Positions 11,104 to 21,327 of a stretch of DNA of 64,000 nucleotides are shown here, in pieces. This stretch comes from Channallabes apus (Eukaryota; Chordata; Actinopteri; Siluriformes; Clariidae). The stretch covers positions 36,336,256-36,400,255 of the forward strand of contig CM060108.1 of NCBI GenBank assembly GCA_030522415.1, written 5' to 3'. Position numbers and translations under genes: made by a program. The notes beneath the pieces were generated by a model that worked only from the letters and a program-made list of their open reading frames with translations, was not told the origin of the DNA and searched no databases. Numbering within the stretch: position 1 is the stretch's first letter; each line of letters begins with the position of its first letter.

Positions 11104-12072
11104 TCCTCTCTCCTGGTTCGGTGTTCGACTGGTAGGCGTATCAAAGTGCAGACGATACGTTAAGCAATACATTTCTTTTATGTCATTAAACTTAACACTA
11201 TCCCCCATGCCAAACATATTACCTGTATTAACGTGTATTATGATTTAATCAATATCCAATATGATTTTTTTAAATATCACTTCAGATCGTCTTCACTTCG
11301 AGTTTATGTTAATTGTGTAAAGTGTTTTTCATAAAAAGGCAGTTTTATACAAAATTTATTTTTAATTACTTATCTTTATTGCTATGAATATGTAATGTTA
11401 TAGGTAAAAAATGTGAGGAAATCATTAAAAAAAGATGAAATTTTTTTTCTTATATGTAACTCATATGTGGACAGTGGGATGATTTTTTTTTTCTTTTTTT
11501 CATATTCCAGTTAGGCATCTGGGGTCAGAGCACAGGGTCAGCCAGAATACAGCAGACAGGGAGCAGATAAGGTTATAATCAAACCAGTGAATTTAAAGTG
11601 CTTTTGCAAATAAAATCCCCCCCCACACACACACCCCTCCCCCGCAGCTGTTAAAGTAATCCTACAAAATGTAAAACGACAAAATACTGGATTGTGAGTT
11701 TTACAGTTGTAACAAACAGGGACTATTTTTCCCTGGTTGAGCTTCCAGGACCCCAGAGATCTAAATTGTGTAAATGTCTATTAGTATATTCACCGTGCTG
11801 TTGGTGGCTGCTAGTCTGTTAAATATTGAAAGTGATCCGTGTCTTTTCACTGAAAAAAACATCATTAAACTAAAGTTTCATTTAAACCTGTTTTTATAGA
11901 GATGTTATTATAAAACAGTTCATTAGTAAGTAAATGAATGGATGCTGTGTATTTGTGTATTTATATATGGATTGTATCTAATAGCACTTCTACACTGACT
12001 AGGAAAGCAATTTGAGTCTTTTTTGCTTCACTTATCCATGATTATTTATCTGTTATTCATGTGTTCCTTTAG
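10456..12072. other. intron sequence of copy A, with microsatellite and SINE-like scrap
   Basis: Collinear with 34157-34714 and 36346-36878, except that 11069-11690 is missing from unit B. That extra stretch has a TG microsatellite (11078-11102), poly-T runs and a scrap near 11520-11590 ('ggtcagccagaatacagcag') resembling teleost SINE tails. I see no exon conserved between the copies before 12073. Confidence 0.4.
11078..11102. repeat. (TG)n microsatellite
   Basis: About 12 TG units. Not present in unit B, which lacks the surrounding 600 bp. Confidence 0.9.
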
Positions 12073-12497
12073 AAATGAATGCTAGAGGCCCAAACCACAT
12101 CCATGAAGATGATAAGGAGGAGGGTAAATAATTATTTATTATAAATTACAACTGTAACTTCAAGGAAAAGTATATTTTATGAATTATATAAAATTTTAAG
12201 TCATATTTTAAACTATTGTGTTTAGCCACCCTTCATTTCTTCATATGTTGCCTCCAAAGAAATGAGGAGTGGCTCAAGACTTTTGTGCAGTACTGTATAT
12301 ATTGACCGTGGTATTTGATTATGATGCCCAGGTGGAAATCCTCAAAGTGACAATTCTCGACAGGCGGCTCATGTACAAACTACAGAAGGTAAAAAAAAGT
12401 TTTTACAATTAATTAGTAATTACAATTACATATAACTTGTTTTAAGTATTTGCATGCATGTACTATACTGTAGATGATGTTCTATAATTTCTGATTC

Positions 12498-12690
12498 TGT
12501 CACGGACGCAGGCAGAACGATATGAATCCAAGTGCGGATACTGACTATATAGAGATGTGGGGGGCGTGGTCGGGGGCGTGAGCAAGGGTCGAATGCCGTG
12601 AGTCCGTCAGCGAAGCGTCCAAAGCAAAAACACGAGACGAGAGCCGTAGTCAAAAAGAGGAAGCGTAAGGTCAAAACCGGGAAATCAAAA
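12498..12690 (-). repeat. truncated 3' LTR
   Basis: Identical by eye to 16343-16535. The rest of the LTR (its start, read on the minus strand) is missing, and the sequence joins directly to the end of the pol frame at 12690. Confidence 0.9.
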
Positions 12691-15600
12691 TGGGCATGAG
12701 ATGAGGCGACGTAGCTGGGACACGTGGAATGTGGGATTTATTCGTCGCATCGTAGAGGGAAGTAGAAGTCTGACCGCGCAGGGGTTGACAATCCTGGTTA
12801 TGGTGAAGGGGCCGATGTAACGGGGTGAGAGTTTGCGGGACAGGGTCTTAAGAGGGAGGTCTCTGGTGGAGAGCATGACTCTCTGCCCTATCCTGTACTT
12901 GGGGACCTGAGAGCGTCTACGGTCTGCTTGCTCCTTGTAAATTCTGCCTTGTCGTAGCAGCGTCCTTCTGGCTTGGGTCCAGGTCCTCCTACAGCGGCGA
13001 ATGAAGGCTTGGGCAGAGGAGACGCTGACCTCCTCTTCCTGAGAGGGGAACAAGGGTGGTTGGTAGCCCAGGCAGCACTGGAAGGGGGACAGCCCAGTAG
13101 ACGAAGAGACTAGGGAGTTGTGGGCATATTCGACCCAGGGCAGGAATCTGCTCCACGAGGTGACATCCCGGTAGGTCATGCACCTCAGGGCGATCTCGAG
13201 GGCTTGATTCTTCCTCTCCGTCTGCCCATTGGATTGAGGGTGGAAACCTGATGACAGGCTTGGGGTGGCTCCAATGAGCTTACAAAATGCCTTCCAGAAC
13301 TGAGAAGTGAACTGTGGGCCCCGATCAGACACAATGTCCTTGGGCAGGCCGTGGAGCTTAAATACGTGATTAATCATGAGCTCTGCAGTTTCCTTGGCGG
13401 ACGGAAGTTTTGGTAGGGGGATAAAGTGAGCAGCTTTAGAGAACCGATCAACCACGGTCATGATGCAGGTGTGGCCGGTGGAGGGGGGTAGACCGGTGAC
13501 GAAGTCCAGGGCGATGTTGGACCAGGGGCGATGAGGGATGGGCAGGGGTCTGAGGAGGCCAGCTGGGGCCGTGTTGACATGTTTGGATCTTATGCAGACA
13601 TTGCATGCTGCAACAAAGCGGGAGACGTCATCCCTGAGGGTGGACCACCAAAACCGCTGCTGGGCTAGTGCCAGAGTTCTGGCGGTGCCTGGGTGGCAAG
13701 CGAGCTTGGAACTGTGGGCCCACTCCAGGACCTGAGAGCGCAGAGCGAGGGGAACGAAGAGACGGTTAGGAGGCACATTGCTTGGGCTTGGTCCATGGGA
13801 TAGGGCTTCCTTGACGCTGGTTTCGATATCGAGCTCGGCCACGGCGAGGAGGCAGGGAGGCGGCAAAATAGTCTCACATGGGGCAGGGTCTTGGGTGGTC
13901 GAAAATATTCTTGAAAGCGCATCCGGCTTGGTGTTCTTAGACCCTGGTCGGTAGGAGAGAGTAAAGTTGAACCTGGCAAAGAACAGGGACCACCGGGCCT
14001 GACGAGAGTTGAGCCTCTTGGCGCTCCGTAGATACTCGAGGTTCTTGTGATCGGTCCATACCAGGAATGGGGCCTCCGTTCCCTCCAGCCAGTGTCTCCA
14101 TTCCTCCAGTGCTAACTTGATGGCTAAGAGTTCACGATCTCCGATGCCGTAATTGCTCTCAGCAGGGGTTAGGCGGTGGGAGAAGAAGGAGCAGGGGTGC
14201 AGCTTATTATCTCTGTTGGATCTTTGTGAGAGGATGCCTCCTACTCCGGTGCTGGAGGCGTCGACTTCTACGATGAACTGCCGTGACGGATCTGGGATGG
14301 TGAGGATAGGGGCGGAGGTGAACCGTTTCTTCAGCTCGCTGAAGGCTTTTTCGGATTCCAAGTTCCAGCAGAATTGGGTTTTGGTAGAGGTTAGAGCTGT
14401 TAGAGGGGCGGCGATGGAGCTGTAGCCTCGGATAAACCGACGATAAAAGTTAGCAAAGCCTAAGAACCTCTGGAGTTCATGTCGAGAAGTAGGGGTGGGC
14501 CACCTAGTGACCGCTTCGAGTTTAGCAGGTTCCATCTCGATGCCCTTGGGGCTGATGGTGAATCCGAGGAACGTGGTGGCTGTGGTGTGGAACTCGCACT
14601 TCTCAGCCTTGATGAACAAGTTGTTCTCCAGGAGTCTCTGCAGTACCTGCCTGACATGATGTTGGTGTTCTTCTGGGTTGTGAGAAAAGATCAGGATGTC
14701 GTCGAGATAGACGAATACGAATGAGTTAAGGAAATCCCTGAGGACGTCATTGATTAAGGCTTGAAACACTCCGGGGGCATTAGTAAGTCCAAAGGGAACC
14801 ACCAGATACTCATAATGTCCAGTTGGCGTATTAAAAGCTGTTTTCCACTCATCCCCTTCCCGAATGCGAACAAGGTGATAGGCGTTGCGCAGATCTAGCT
14901 TAGTGAAGGTGCTGGCCCCCTGAAGGAGTTCGAAGGCAGTAGACATTAGAGGAAGGGGGTATCGGTTCTTAATGGTGATGTTGTTAAGGCCCCTATAATC
15001 AATGCACGGACGAAGGGAACCATCTTTCTTGCCTACGAAGAAGAATCCCGCCCCTGCCGGAGAGGAAGAGGGGCGGATGATTCCTGCGGCCAGCGATTCC
15101 GTGATGTACTGGTCCATGGCTTGGCGTTCTTTGGGCGACAGTGAGTAAAGACGGCCCTTGGGGGGGGAGGTGCCTGGGAGGAGGTCAATGGCGCAGTCAT
15201 ATGGTCGGTGGGGGGGAAGAGAGACTGCACGTGATTTACTGAACACAGTCCTGAGGTCATGGTATTCTGGGGGAACACGGGTGAGGTCCGATGGCTCCTT
15301 TGTGGGGACTGGGTCGAGGCAGGGCGTAGTGGCGGCGCGTAAACATGACGTGGAGCATGATGGACTCCAGGCTACGATCGAGTTCCTGACCCAATCAATG
15401 TGCGGATTGTGTTGGGTTAACCAGGGGAGGCCTAGGACGACCGTGGCATGTGACCCCTCCATGATGAACAGCGACGTTTGTTCTGAGTGATTGCCGGACA
15501 CCTTTAGGCCAATGAGAGGGGTTCTGTGGGTGATGGGTGGGAGTGGACTCCCGTCGAGGGCCTGGACTTTGAGGTGGTTCTCCAAGGGCAGCGCAGGAAT

Positions 15601-16014
15601 ACCCAGGGTCTCGGCTGAAGCCGCATTCAGCAGGTTACGATCCGAACCCGAGTCGACCAGTGCCTGCACTAGGTGGGTCTGTCGCTCATGGATGAGGAAG
15701 ATGGGAAGCAGATGACGTTGGTCTGGGAGCCTTCTTGGAGTCTCGCCCTCTAGTGCTCCCAGCTGAACTAGAGGGCGCCCCCCTTTTACTGGACAGTTCT
15801 TCAGCAGGTGTCCTGATTTCCCACAGTAGAAGCAGGCCCCCTCCACCCGCCGGCGGTGACGCTCCTCTGGGGTGATGCGGGTTCTGCACAGTTGCATGGG
15901 ATCCTCCTGGGGTTCAACTTGTGGAGGTGGGGGTCGCGGTAGTGCCCTGGGAGGAGAAAATCGGGCTGACCTACGAAGACGGAGACGGGCATCTACTCGA
16001 CCAGCCAGGTCCAC
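12685..16014 (-). CDS. Gypsy pol polyprotein (gag C-terminus, protease, RT, RNase H, integrase)
   Basis: An open frame of 1109 codons. In order it has a gag zinc knuckle ([15 protein letters not shown], about residues 60-75), an aspartic protease (VDSGSDRN, about 120), reverse transcriptase with YLDDILIF (about 440), RNase H ([12 protein letters not shown], about 590) and integrase with the HHCC region around [10 protein letters not shown] (about 790), the D and D of ALDFVTG and [10 protein letters not shown], then a GPFTI core before the C-terminus. The frame ends in [14 protein letters not shown]. The chromodomain seen in the related element at 28074-33726 is absent because a deletion fused pol to the LTR remnant. 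The first Met belongs to the truncated gag frame, not a natural start. Enzyme domains look intact, but without gag, chromodomain or a complete 3' LTR the element cannot be autonomous. Confidence 0.9.
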   Translation of the reverse strand: MDLAGRVDARLRLRRSARFSPPRALPRPPPPQVEPQEDPMQLCRTRITPEERHRRRVEGACFYCGKSGHLLKNCPVKGGRPLVQLGALEGETPRRLPDQRHLLPIFLIHERQTHLVQALVDSGSDRNLLNAASAETLGIPALPLENHLKVQALDGSPLPPITHRTPLIGLKVSGNHSEQTSLFIMEGSHATVVLGLPWLTQHNPHIDWVRNSIVAWSPSCSTSCLRAATTPCLDPVPTKEPSDLTRVPPEYHDLRTVFSKSRAVSLPPHRPYDCAIDLLPGTSPPKGRLYSLSPKERQAMDQYITESLAAGIIRPSSSPAGAGFFFVGKKDGSLRPCIDYRGLNNITIKNRYPLPLMSTAFELLQGASTFTKLDLRNAYHLVRIREGDEWKTAFNTPTGHYEYLVVPFGLTNAPGVFQALINDVLRDFLNSFVFVYLDDILIFSHNPEEHQHHVRQVLQRLLENNLFIKAEKCEFHTTATTFLGFTISPKGIEMEPAKLEAVTRWPTPTSRHELQRFLGFANFYRRFIRGYSSIAAPLTALTSTKTQFCWNLESEKAFSELKKRFTSAPILTIPDPSRQFIVEVDASSTGVGGILSQRSNRDNKLHPCSFFSHRLTPAESNYGIGDRELLAIKLALEEWRHWLEGTEAPFLVWTDHKNLEYLRSAKRLNSRQARWSLFFARFNFTLSYRPGSKNTKPDALSRIFSTTQDPAPCETILPPPCLLAVAELDIETSVKEALSHGPSPSNVPPNRLFVPLALRSQVLEWAHSSKLACHPGTARTLALAQQRFWWSTLRDDVSRFVAACNVCIRSKHVNTAPAGLLRPLPIPHRPWSNIALDFVTGLPPSTGHTCIMTVVDRFSKAAHFIPLPKLPSAKETAELMINHVFKLHGLPKDIVSDRGPQFTSQFWKAFCKLIGATPSLSSGFHPQSNGQTERKNQALEIALRCMTYRDVTSWSRFLPWVEYAHNSLVSSSTGLSPFQCCLGYQPPLFPSQEEEVSVSSAQAFIRRCRRTWTQARRTLLRQGRIYKEQADRRRSQVPKYRIGQRVMLSTRDLPLKTLSRKLSPRYIGPFTITRIVNPCAVRLLLPSTMRRINPTFHVSQLRRLISCPF

Positions 16015-16325
16015 ATGACGTAAGCCACCTTAGATCGTTCGGTGGAAAAGGCGGAGGCTTGGAGCTCGAAGATCAGGGAACACTGAGATAAGAAGGAGCG
16101 ACAGGTGCCTGGATCTCCCTCGTAGGTGGGAGGAGCGGGGAGGCGTGGTTCCTGTGGCGCATGTGAGCTTGCTCCTTGCGGTAGGGAGAGTTGGAGTCTC
16201 TGAAGCTGAGACGTGACGTCGGCGAGAGACTGCTTGGTGCTGAGCAGTTCCTGTTGGTGAGTCCCGAGCAGGGCACCTTGACTTTCCAATGCCGCTCTCA
16301 TATGGTCAGAAGCCGCTGGATCCAT
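15993..16325 (-). pseudogene. Gypsy gag N-terminus, truncated by deletion
   Basis: Starts MDPAASDHMRAALESQ just inside the 5' LTR, and runs through the coiled-coil-like N-terminus to [20 protein letters not shown] and RSKVAYV. It then leaves frame after about 105 residues. Compared with the element at 28711 on, about 107 codons (the main capsid block from [11 protein letters not shown] on) are deleted and the gag frame no longer joins pol. Natural translation probably began here. Confidence 0.85.
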
Positions 16326-16342
16326 AGCTGGCTGGATTATTC

Positions 16343-16849
16343 TGTCACGGACGCAGGCAGAACGATATGAATCCAAGTGCGGATACTGACTATATAGAGA
16401 TGTGGGGGGCGTGGTCGGGGGCGTGAGCAAGGGTCGAATGCCGTGAGTCCGTCAGCGAAGCGTCCAAAGCAAAAACACGAGACGAGAGCCGTAGTCAAAA
16501 AGAGGAAGCGTAAGGTCAAAACCGGGAAATCAAAAGGGCAGGCGAACAATCCAAATCGGCAAGCAGAAAATCAAAAACGAGAAAAAACAAAGCGAGGTCG
16601 TAACATGAAAGCAGAGAAAAGAAAACGCGAGAGAATCGAGGTATAACACACACAATAATCCAGCGATCTGAGCAGCGCGCCGCGCATGCTTAAATCGCTG
16701 GAGTAATCAGTCATGGAATGAGAAACAGCTGAGCAGACGGGGCGGAAACGGGGGCGTGAGAGCGCACGTGACGGCTAGACAAAAACATGAGCGCGTGGGG
16801 GAGTGACAGCGAGGGAAAAAAAACGGCCGACAGACCGTGACTCGTGACA
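16343..16849 (-). repeat. 5' LTR of the unit A Gypsy element
   Basis: 507 bp, TGTCACGAG to GTCCGTGACA on the minus strand. It includes GC-rich stretches and a probable promoter region. A 5-bp target duplication directly abuts it. Confidence 0.9.
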
Positions 16850-17416
16850 GATTCTGATCGCTATCACTGCAGACACGGTGACTTTGAAGAGGAGGACTTT
16901 GACTGTGACACTCTCGGTCGGCATGATCATTATTCTCGCTCTCCTCATTGCAGTCATTATGACTGGTAAGAGAAGAAAATCTGCTCAAAGATTTTTTATA
17001 TAATTTTTTTCAAATATTATATTATTTTATGAAATACTTTGATGCGAGATGATTTCATGTTGCGTTAATAACAACAATATGAACTGCTACATTTTCTCAC
17101 TAACAGCTTACAGACTAAGGGAAGTGACTGATCAGCTCAACACAGGTAAAGTTTATCAATGATTTATAACCTTACTGCATAATGCATAAATATGTCACCT
17201 ACATAAAGTGTCAAATAAAATAATAAAATCTGAAGCATGAATTGGACAAATAAAATAAAATGTTTACAATTTAGTTGTATCGATATTTGTTAAAATTTAC
17301 ATCCAGCGTATTACAGTGAATCAATGTCTACACAGTTCTTTAAGAGTTTCAGGGTTTTATAATGTAAGCATATAACAATTTGGCACACATTTGGCAATTT
17401 GATTCTGTTCTTCTAG

Positions 17417-17478
17417 AAAACGCTCCAGATCTGTTAATTTCTGAGCAGATCTCCTGTACACAGTCCTGTTTATGGTAA
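17417..17478 (+). other. possible alternative terminal exon, copy A
   Basis: Follows a good acceptor (ttctgttcttctag). Read in the gene's phase 1 it gives ENAPDLLISEQISC and then reaches TAA at 17476-17478. Identical layout occurs in unit B (37861-37922). It could end a short transmembrane isoform lacking B30.2, or be a fortuitous frame. No usable in-phase donor is seen. Confidence 0.3.
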
Positions 17479-17639
17479 CCACAGTTTTTTGACAGGATTT
17501 AGATTTGGGATCTGATTGGTGTTCCACAATATTAATATTCCTGTTTTGTTCTGTAATATTTTCAGCTGGCTAGTTAACACAAGCCTGCAGCTTTTACACC
17601 AATCAGTGGTAATATTACCACCACTGCCACCAATATCAC

Positions 17640-17925
17640 TGTTCAGTTAAACTGAACAAGACTGATCACTAACTACCGGACCTCTAACTCCCAAAATCCC
17701 AATCCGATCGAGCACTTATAGGCAGACAAACAAGTTTGATTAAGAGAGGCCCCACCACAGCACCCAAAGGATCCACTGCAAATGTACAGGTGCAACGACA
17801 GGACACCCCAGAGCCTGCCATGCCTCAAGGGGCCAGAGTCACCTCGGCGTCACCCCCAGAAGGGGAAACCAAATACTATGAGGTTTTAATGTTATGGCAG
17901 ATGGGTGTAGATCAGTGATTTCATC
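17640..17925 (+). mobile_element. Tc1 relic shared by both units, copy A
   Basis: Contains 'aatcccaatccgatcgagca' (DDE third-carboxylate region of a Tc1 transposase), 'caaacaagtttgattaagag' and a terminal 'taatgttatggcagatgg'. Unit B has a longer version (about 38100-38585). Unit A has lost roughly 225 bp from its 5' part. Its presence in both shows insertion before the duplication. Confidence 0.65.
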
Positions 17926-18800
17926 TACAGTATCTTGACTGAAGCCCCAGGCCCCATGTATTTGTATAAAAGTGTTTACCCCTTTAAATACAACCATGAA
18001 GAGTCATCATTTTATTTTTGAGAATTGCTCTATATTTTCTCTAAACTATGTTTGATTAGTCACTCACTTCTGTGTTTTAGCTGAAGCGATAACTCTCTGC
18101 TGCTGTATTGTGAGCTGTGCTCCCTCTGCAGAGAAAAAAATGATGTCTTTCCTTTTAATCTATTACATTAGTCTCCTGGATTTATTTGGGAATAGAAGAA
18201 ATTCTTCAAAAGCCAGATACTTGAATGCTGCTGTATGTCTTGGGAAAGCATTCCTGAAGTTTTTATACTAAGTAAATAAACAGCTGATCTTTATCTGCTC
18301 AAATGTCTTGATTGCATCCTGGAGTTCATTTACAGAATACAGTTTCTTAACTGCTGCTGACTTTACCATTGTCCCACAGTTTTCTTTTAAATAAGTATAA
18401 GTATAAGTATGGCTCCAGAAGCTAAATACCATCACATAACCAGGTTTTCATTAGGTTTTGGTTCATTAGCACAATTATTGATCCAAAAAGGGAAAACATA
18501 ATACATGGCAGATGTTGTCTTATTATCTTTGGCCAACATTGTATGAAGCTTTCTAGCGAAACAACCTTAATTTCCGTAACCAGTAGTTGAAATCTTCTGT
18601 ACTGTTTATTGTTCTTTTTTCTTCTTTAGGTGTGTTAGATGTAACTAAGGCAGTTTCGAGTCTGTCAGGTAAGTACTGTCTTTGCATGGTTTTAATAAAC
18701 ATGTTAGGTTGGCTTTACAGCCTGTGAATATGCATTTGTTGACTCACATGTACAGAATAAAGATGTTCTCTTGTCCTGTTTGTGTTTCTATCCGCTAAAG

Positions 18801-18872
18801 AAGGCCTTGTTCCAGGGTAAGGCCTTGTTCCAGGGTAAGGCCTTGTTCCAGGGTAAGGCCTTGTTCCAGGGG
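18801..18872 (+). repeat. 18-bp exonic minisatellite (4 copies)
   Basis: Unit aaggccttgttccagggt, four tandem copies starting at 18801, 18819, 18837 and 18855. Unit B has one copy, inside a 27-nt exon with intact acceptor and donor (44415-44441). In unit A each internal joint reads TAA in the gene frame. Confidence 0.92.
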
Positions 18873-19329
18873 AAGGTGAGAACATGTTCACTGCATTGTA
18901 TTCAAATCCATCATTCTTGGCCTGTGTTTTTTATTTGTAGTTTTATTTTTGCATTGATCTGAATTTTTTTTTATTATTTTAGCTACAGTTTAAACATAGA
19001 TTAAATTGAATTTACCTGCCAGATGTTTATCTGTATGAAGTTCTGTTTAAGGTGTAGTGATCCTCTCTGTTTTTTGCAGCGTGGAGCTGGATCGTAGCAG
19101 CTAAATGTAGAGTAAAAGTAAATGTCTTTTATTTAAATCACACAAATTGCAGAAAGTGTGAGAGGTACTGTATATGGATGCTTTGCCACTACTGGGGCAA
19201 ATCTGAATTGTAAGAGGCATATTGGCATGACATCCTCTCTCCAAAACTGAGTCCAAAAATACAGTTTCTTTTAGCTGAAGCGATGTGATGAGGAAACTGA
19301 TCAAGGGTTTGATTCTCACCTTGGTTCAG

Positions 19330-19506
19330 TGTATGTGCAGCTCACATGTTCTCCCCATATTTGATGGGTTTCCTCTGGGTGCTCCAGTTCCCTCCCACAG
19401 TCCATAGTCTTGCATGTTATATGCAATATGCCCAATTAGAGTACAATTAGTGTGTGAATTATAGTGAATATGTGTGTGGTGTATTGCATCCGTGAAATGC
19501 GATGGA
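19330..19506 (+). mobile_element. SINE remnant, split by Harbinger, copy A
   Basis: 'cacatgttctccccatattt', 'gggtttcctctgggtgctcc' and 'ccctcccacagtccatagtc' are a diverged DANA/Mermaid body. The Harbinger remnant begins at 'gggtctcatttatc' inside it. The same arrangement is in unit B (48250 on), so both elements predate the duplication. Confidence 0.65.
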
Positions 19507-20202
19507 CTCCAGGGGTCTCATTTATCAAATAAAACAAGCTCTAAACTAGTGCGTATACCAACAGCCATAAGCACAAGAAAGTTGGGAGTTATCAAACGTG
19601 AGTACGTACGCACAGCTGTATGAAATGACTGATGATGAATCGCACTCCTTATAAATTGTGTGCGTGTGCATAGTAATTTAAATGGGCATACAGAAACGCC
19701 CTCAAATTTCCTTATTTGGCAAACAAACTTCCTTATAAAAACAGAATGCCGCCAGGGCACTATAGAACCGTTATCATGGATCCCGTGAAGAGAGGAAAGA
19801 AAAAAAACTTTTAAATGAGGTACAATGTAATAAGACAGTTTTGTTTGCTGCTTTTTCAAGATGGAATGTCATCCAGTGGTATACCGTTTTTAATGGCAAT
19901 ATTATGCAGCACACTGCATGCTTTAACTATATAGAACACCTAAAGCAAATTGATAAATATTGTAGTTAAAAAAAATATAATTAAAACTTAATTTAAATAA
20001 TTAAACATTCAAAACATTGTTGGGTTTGTATTGCAATATGCCTCCTCTGCCTGACAGACACATCCATCGAGCCTTCAGCAAGCCTATTGCACATCCTACT
20101 GTGCTTCTTGTGCGCTCATGTGCTCGGTTGTAATTCAGCTCCTTTTGGGATACAGGGATTTAAGGGCATATCCTCCATCCCTTACAATGTTGACGATGAC
20201 CA
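19507..20202. mobile_element. Harbinger remnant, copy A
   Basis: Left end 'gggtctcatttatcaaa' matches 52147 in unit B. It keeps the left flank and the first codons of the Myb-like gene (MDPVKRGKK near 19779), jumps at about 19860 to the transposase 3' region ('gtcatccagtggtataccg'), then breaks off near 20200 inside what is B30.2 coding sequence in unit B. Two deletions relative to unit B are therefore visible. Confidence 0.75.
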
Positions 20203-20268
20203 TTCTATGCAGCTTTTCAAATTGGAGAGATTGAAGAGACCCAGGAGGTGTTGCTTTCATTTCTCTAG
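20203..20268 (+). pseudogene. last 22 codons of the B30.2 exon, copy A
   Basis: Reads FYAAFQIGEIEETQEVLLSF and a stop in the same frame as the end of the unit B exon (FYAAFQIDQIEETQEVLLSF). It is joined directly to Harbinger sequence. The rest of the B30.2 domain is absent from unit A. Confidence 0.85.
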
Positions 20269-21327
20269 TGTTAATATTTGAGCAAGTTACCTACATTAAA
20301 AATTTAAGTTCTTATTGTCTTATTATCCTAACATTTTATTTTTTATTTTGAACTCCTGTTAAAATATTTTTATGAATGTTATAATGATGAATAAAAAGTT
20401 GTAAGAAATAATTTAAATCTGAGACACAAATAAATAATAGATGTGAATATATGACTTTATTGGGTTTCTAGAGGTGTGTACAATATCCCTCAAATTCGGA
20501 AATGACTTTGTACCCATAGGTACAATAAACAATGATATGGTCTTTCCTGTGCTCTAGCATGGAAATATATTTGAAGATAAAGACACTGATGGAGGATAGT
20601 CATTCATACACATAACTGAGATGTGAGACACAGACTGTAATTCTACAAATCTGACTACACTCTCAGAAATAAAGATACCTTTCAAGGGCACAGAATTGCA
20701 CCCTAATATAGAGAAACAAATTTGTACCAATTATGTCTGTACCATTAAAGACATTATTTGTATCATGGTCAACCAAAATGTTTCTTTTGTTTTATAAACT
20801 TGTTGGTACATTATTGTACCTTAATCAAAGGTACATATATTGTCCTTGAAGGTACCAGTGACAAGCCCTTTTTTTTACCGTAATGGTGTCTAATGTGTTC
20901 CTTTGGAAACTATAAAAAAGTAATTTTCCTATATATAATAAGACATTCAATCAATTCAATCAATGACTATGAAAATGTATCAAATGCACATGTTTGAACA
21001 CTGCCTTTGATTACAGTAAAATATTCTGTAAAAATACATCTTTCAGGTTTACAACAAAGAAATATTTTAAAACACCTCAATTAGCTAAAAACGTTCAGAA
21101 AATAAAATCACACTAAAATGGTACAGTGTATATAAATACAGTTTTTAAGAATATAGCCATGGTTGTGTGTTGTGGTCTCAATCTTCCTGTTCTCCATTCT
21201 GAAAACAACTACAATGACTTCGGCAAATCAGAGCTACTGCTGTTCCCAGATAAAAGTTATCATGGGCAGTGGATAAACGCCGCATGCACAATATATTTAT
21301 TGTCCACTAATAGCTTTAAATAGAATT
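20269..21327. other. 3' flank of copy A, with inverted-repeat element end
   Basis: Collinear with 55460-56451. A polyadenylation signal aataaa lies at 20390-20395. From about 20656 ('cactctcagaaataaa') a repeat rich in GGTACC/GTACAA half-palindromes begins. Its opposite end is seen only in unit B (about 59121). No gene. Confidence 0.55.

Larger units (their letters stand above)
12498..16849 (-). mobile_element. Ty3/Gypsy LTR retrotransposon, internally deleted, unit A
   Basis: Flanked by gattc on both sides (12493-12497 and 16850-16854); unit B shows the empty site with a single gattc. The 5' LTR (16343-16849) is complete and runs TG to CA on the minus strand. The 3' LTR keeps only 193 bp (12498-12690). 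Those 193 bp look identical to the matching part of the other LTR, so the insertion is recent. One deletion removed most of gag, and another removed the end of pol plus the LTR 5' part. The element lies between exons 2 and 3 of pseudogene A. Confidence 0.92.
12073..20268 (+). pseudogene. transmembrane-B30.2 gene, copy A (broken)
   Basis: Exons aligned with copy B: 12073-12123 (MNARGPNHIHEDDKEE), 12332-12388, 16873-16965 (transmembrane), 17107-17145, 18630-18668, 18795-18872, 19080-19106 and a B30.2 stub at 20203-20268. The first four keep their frames and GT-AG sites, with few changes from copy B (for example His for Glu in AAHVQTTE). The gene is disabled downstream. The acceptor before 18795 is CG instead of AG. 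That exon has grown into four 18-bp repeats whose joints create in-frame TAA. A deletion removed about 150 codons of the B30.2 exon. A Gypsy element lies in the intron before the transmembrane exon. Transcripts could still make a short membrane peptide, but the family's ligand- or partner-binding domain is gone. Confidence 0.75.

Noticed and set aside
13538..15992. Several plus- and minus-strand open frames of 60-110 codons
   Set aside because: Shadows of the 1109-codon Gypsy frame on the minus strand, without independent motifs.
18801..18872. Short regular repeats as a CRISPR-like array
   Set aside because: The 18-bp copies are directly adjacent with no spacers, lie in a vertebrate exon, and are a minisatellite.
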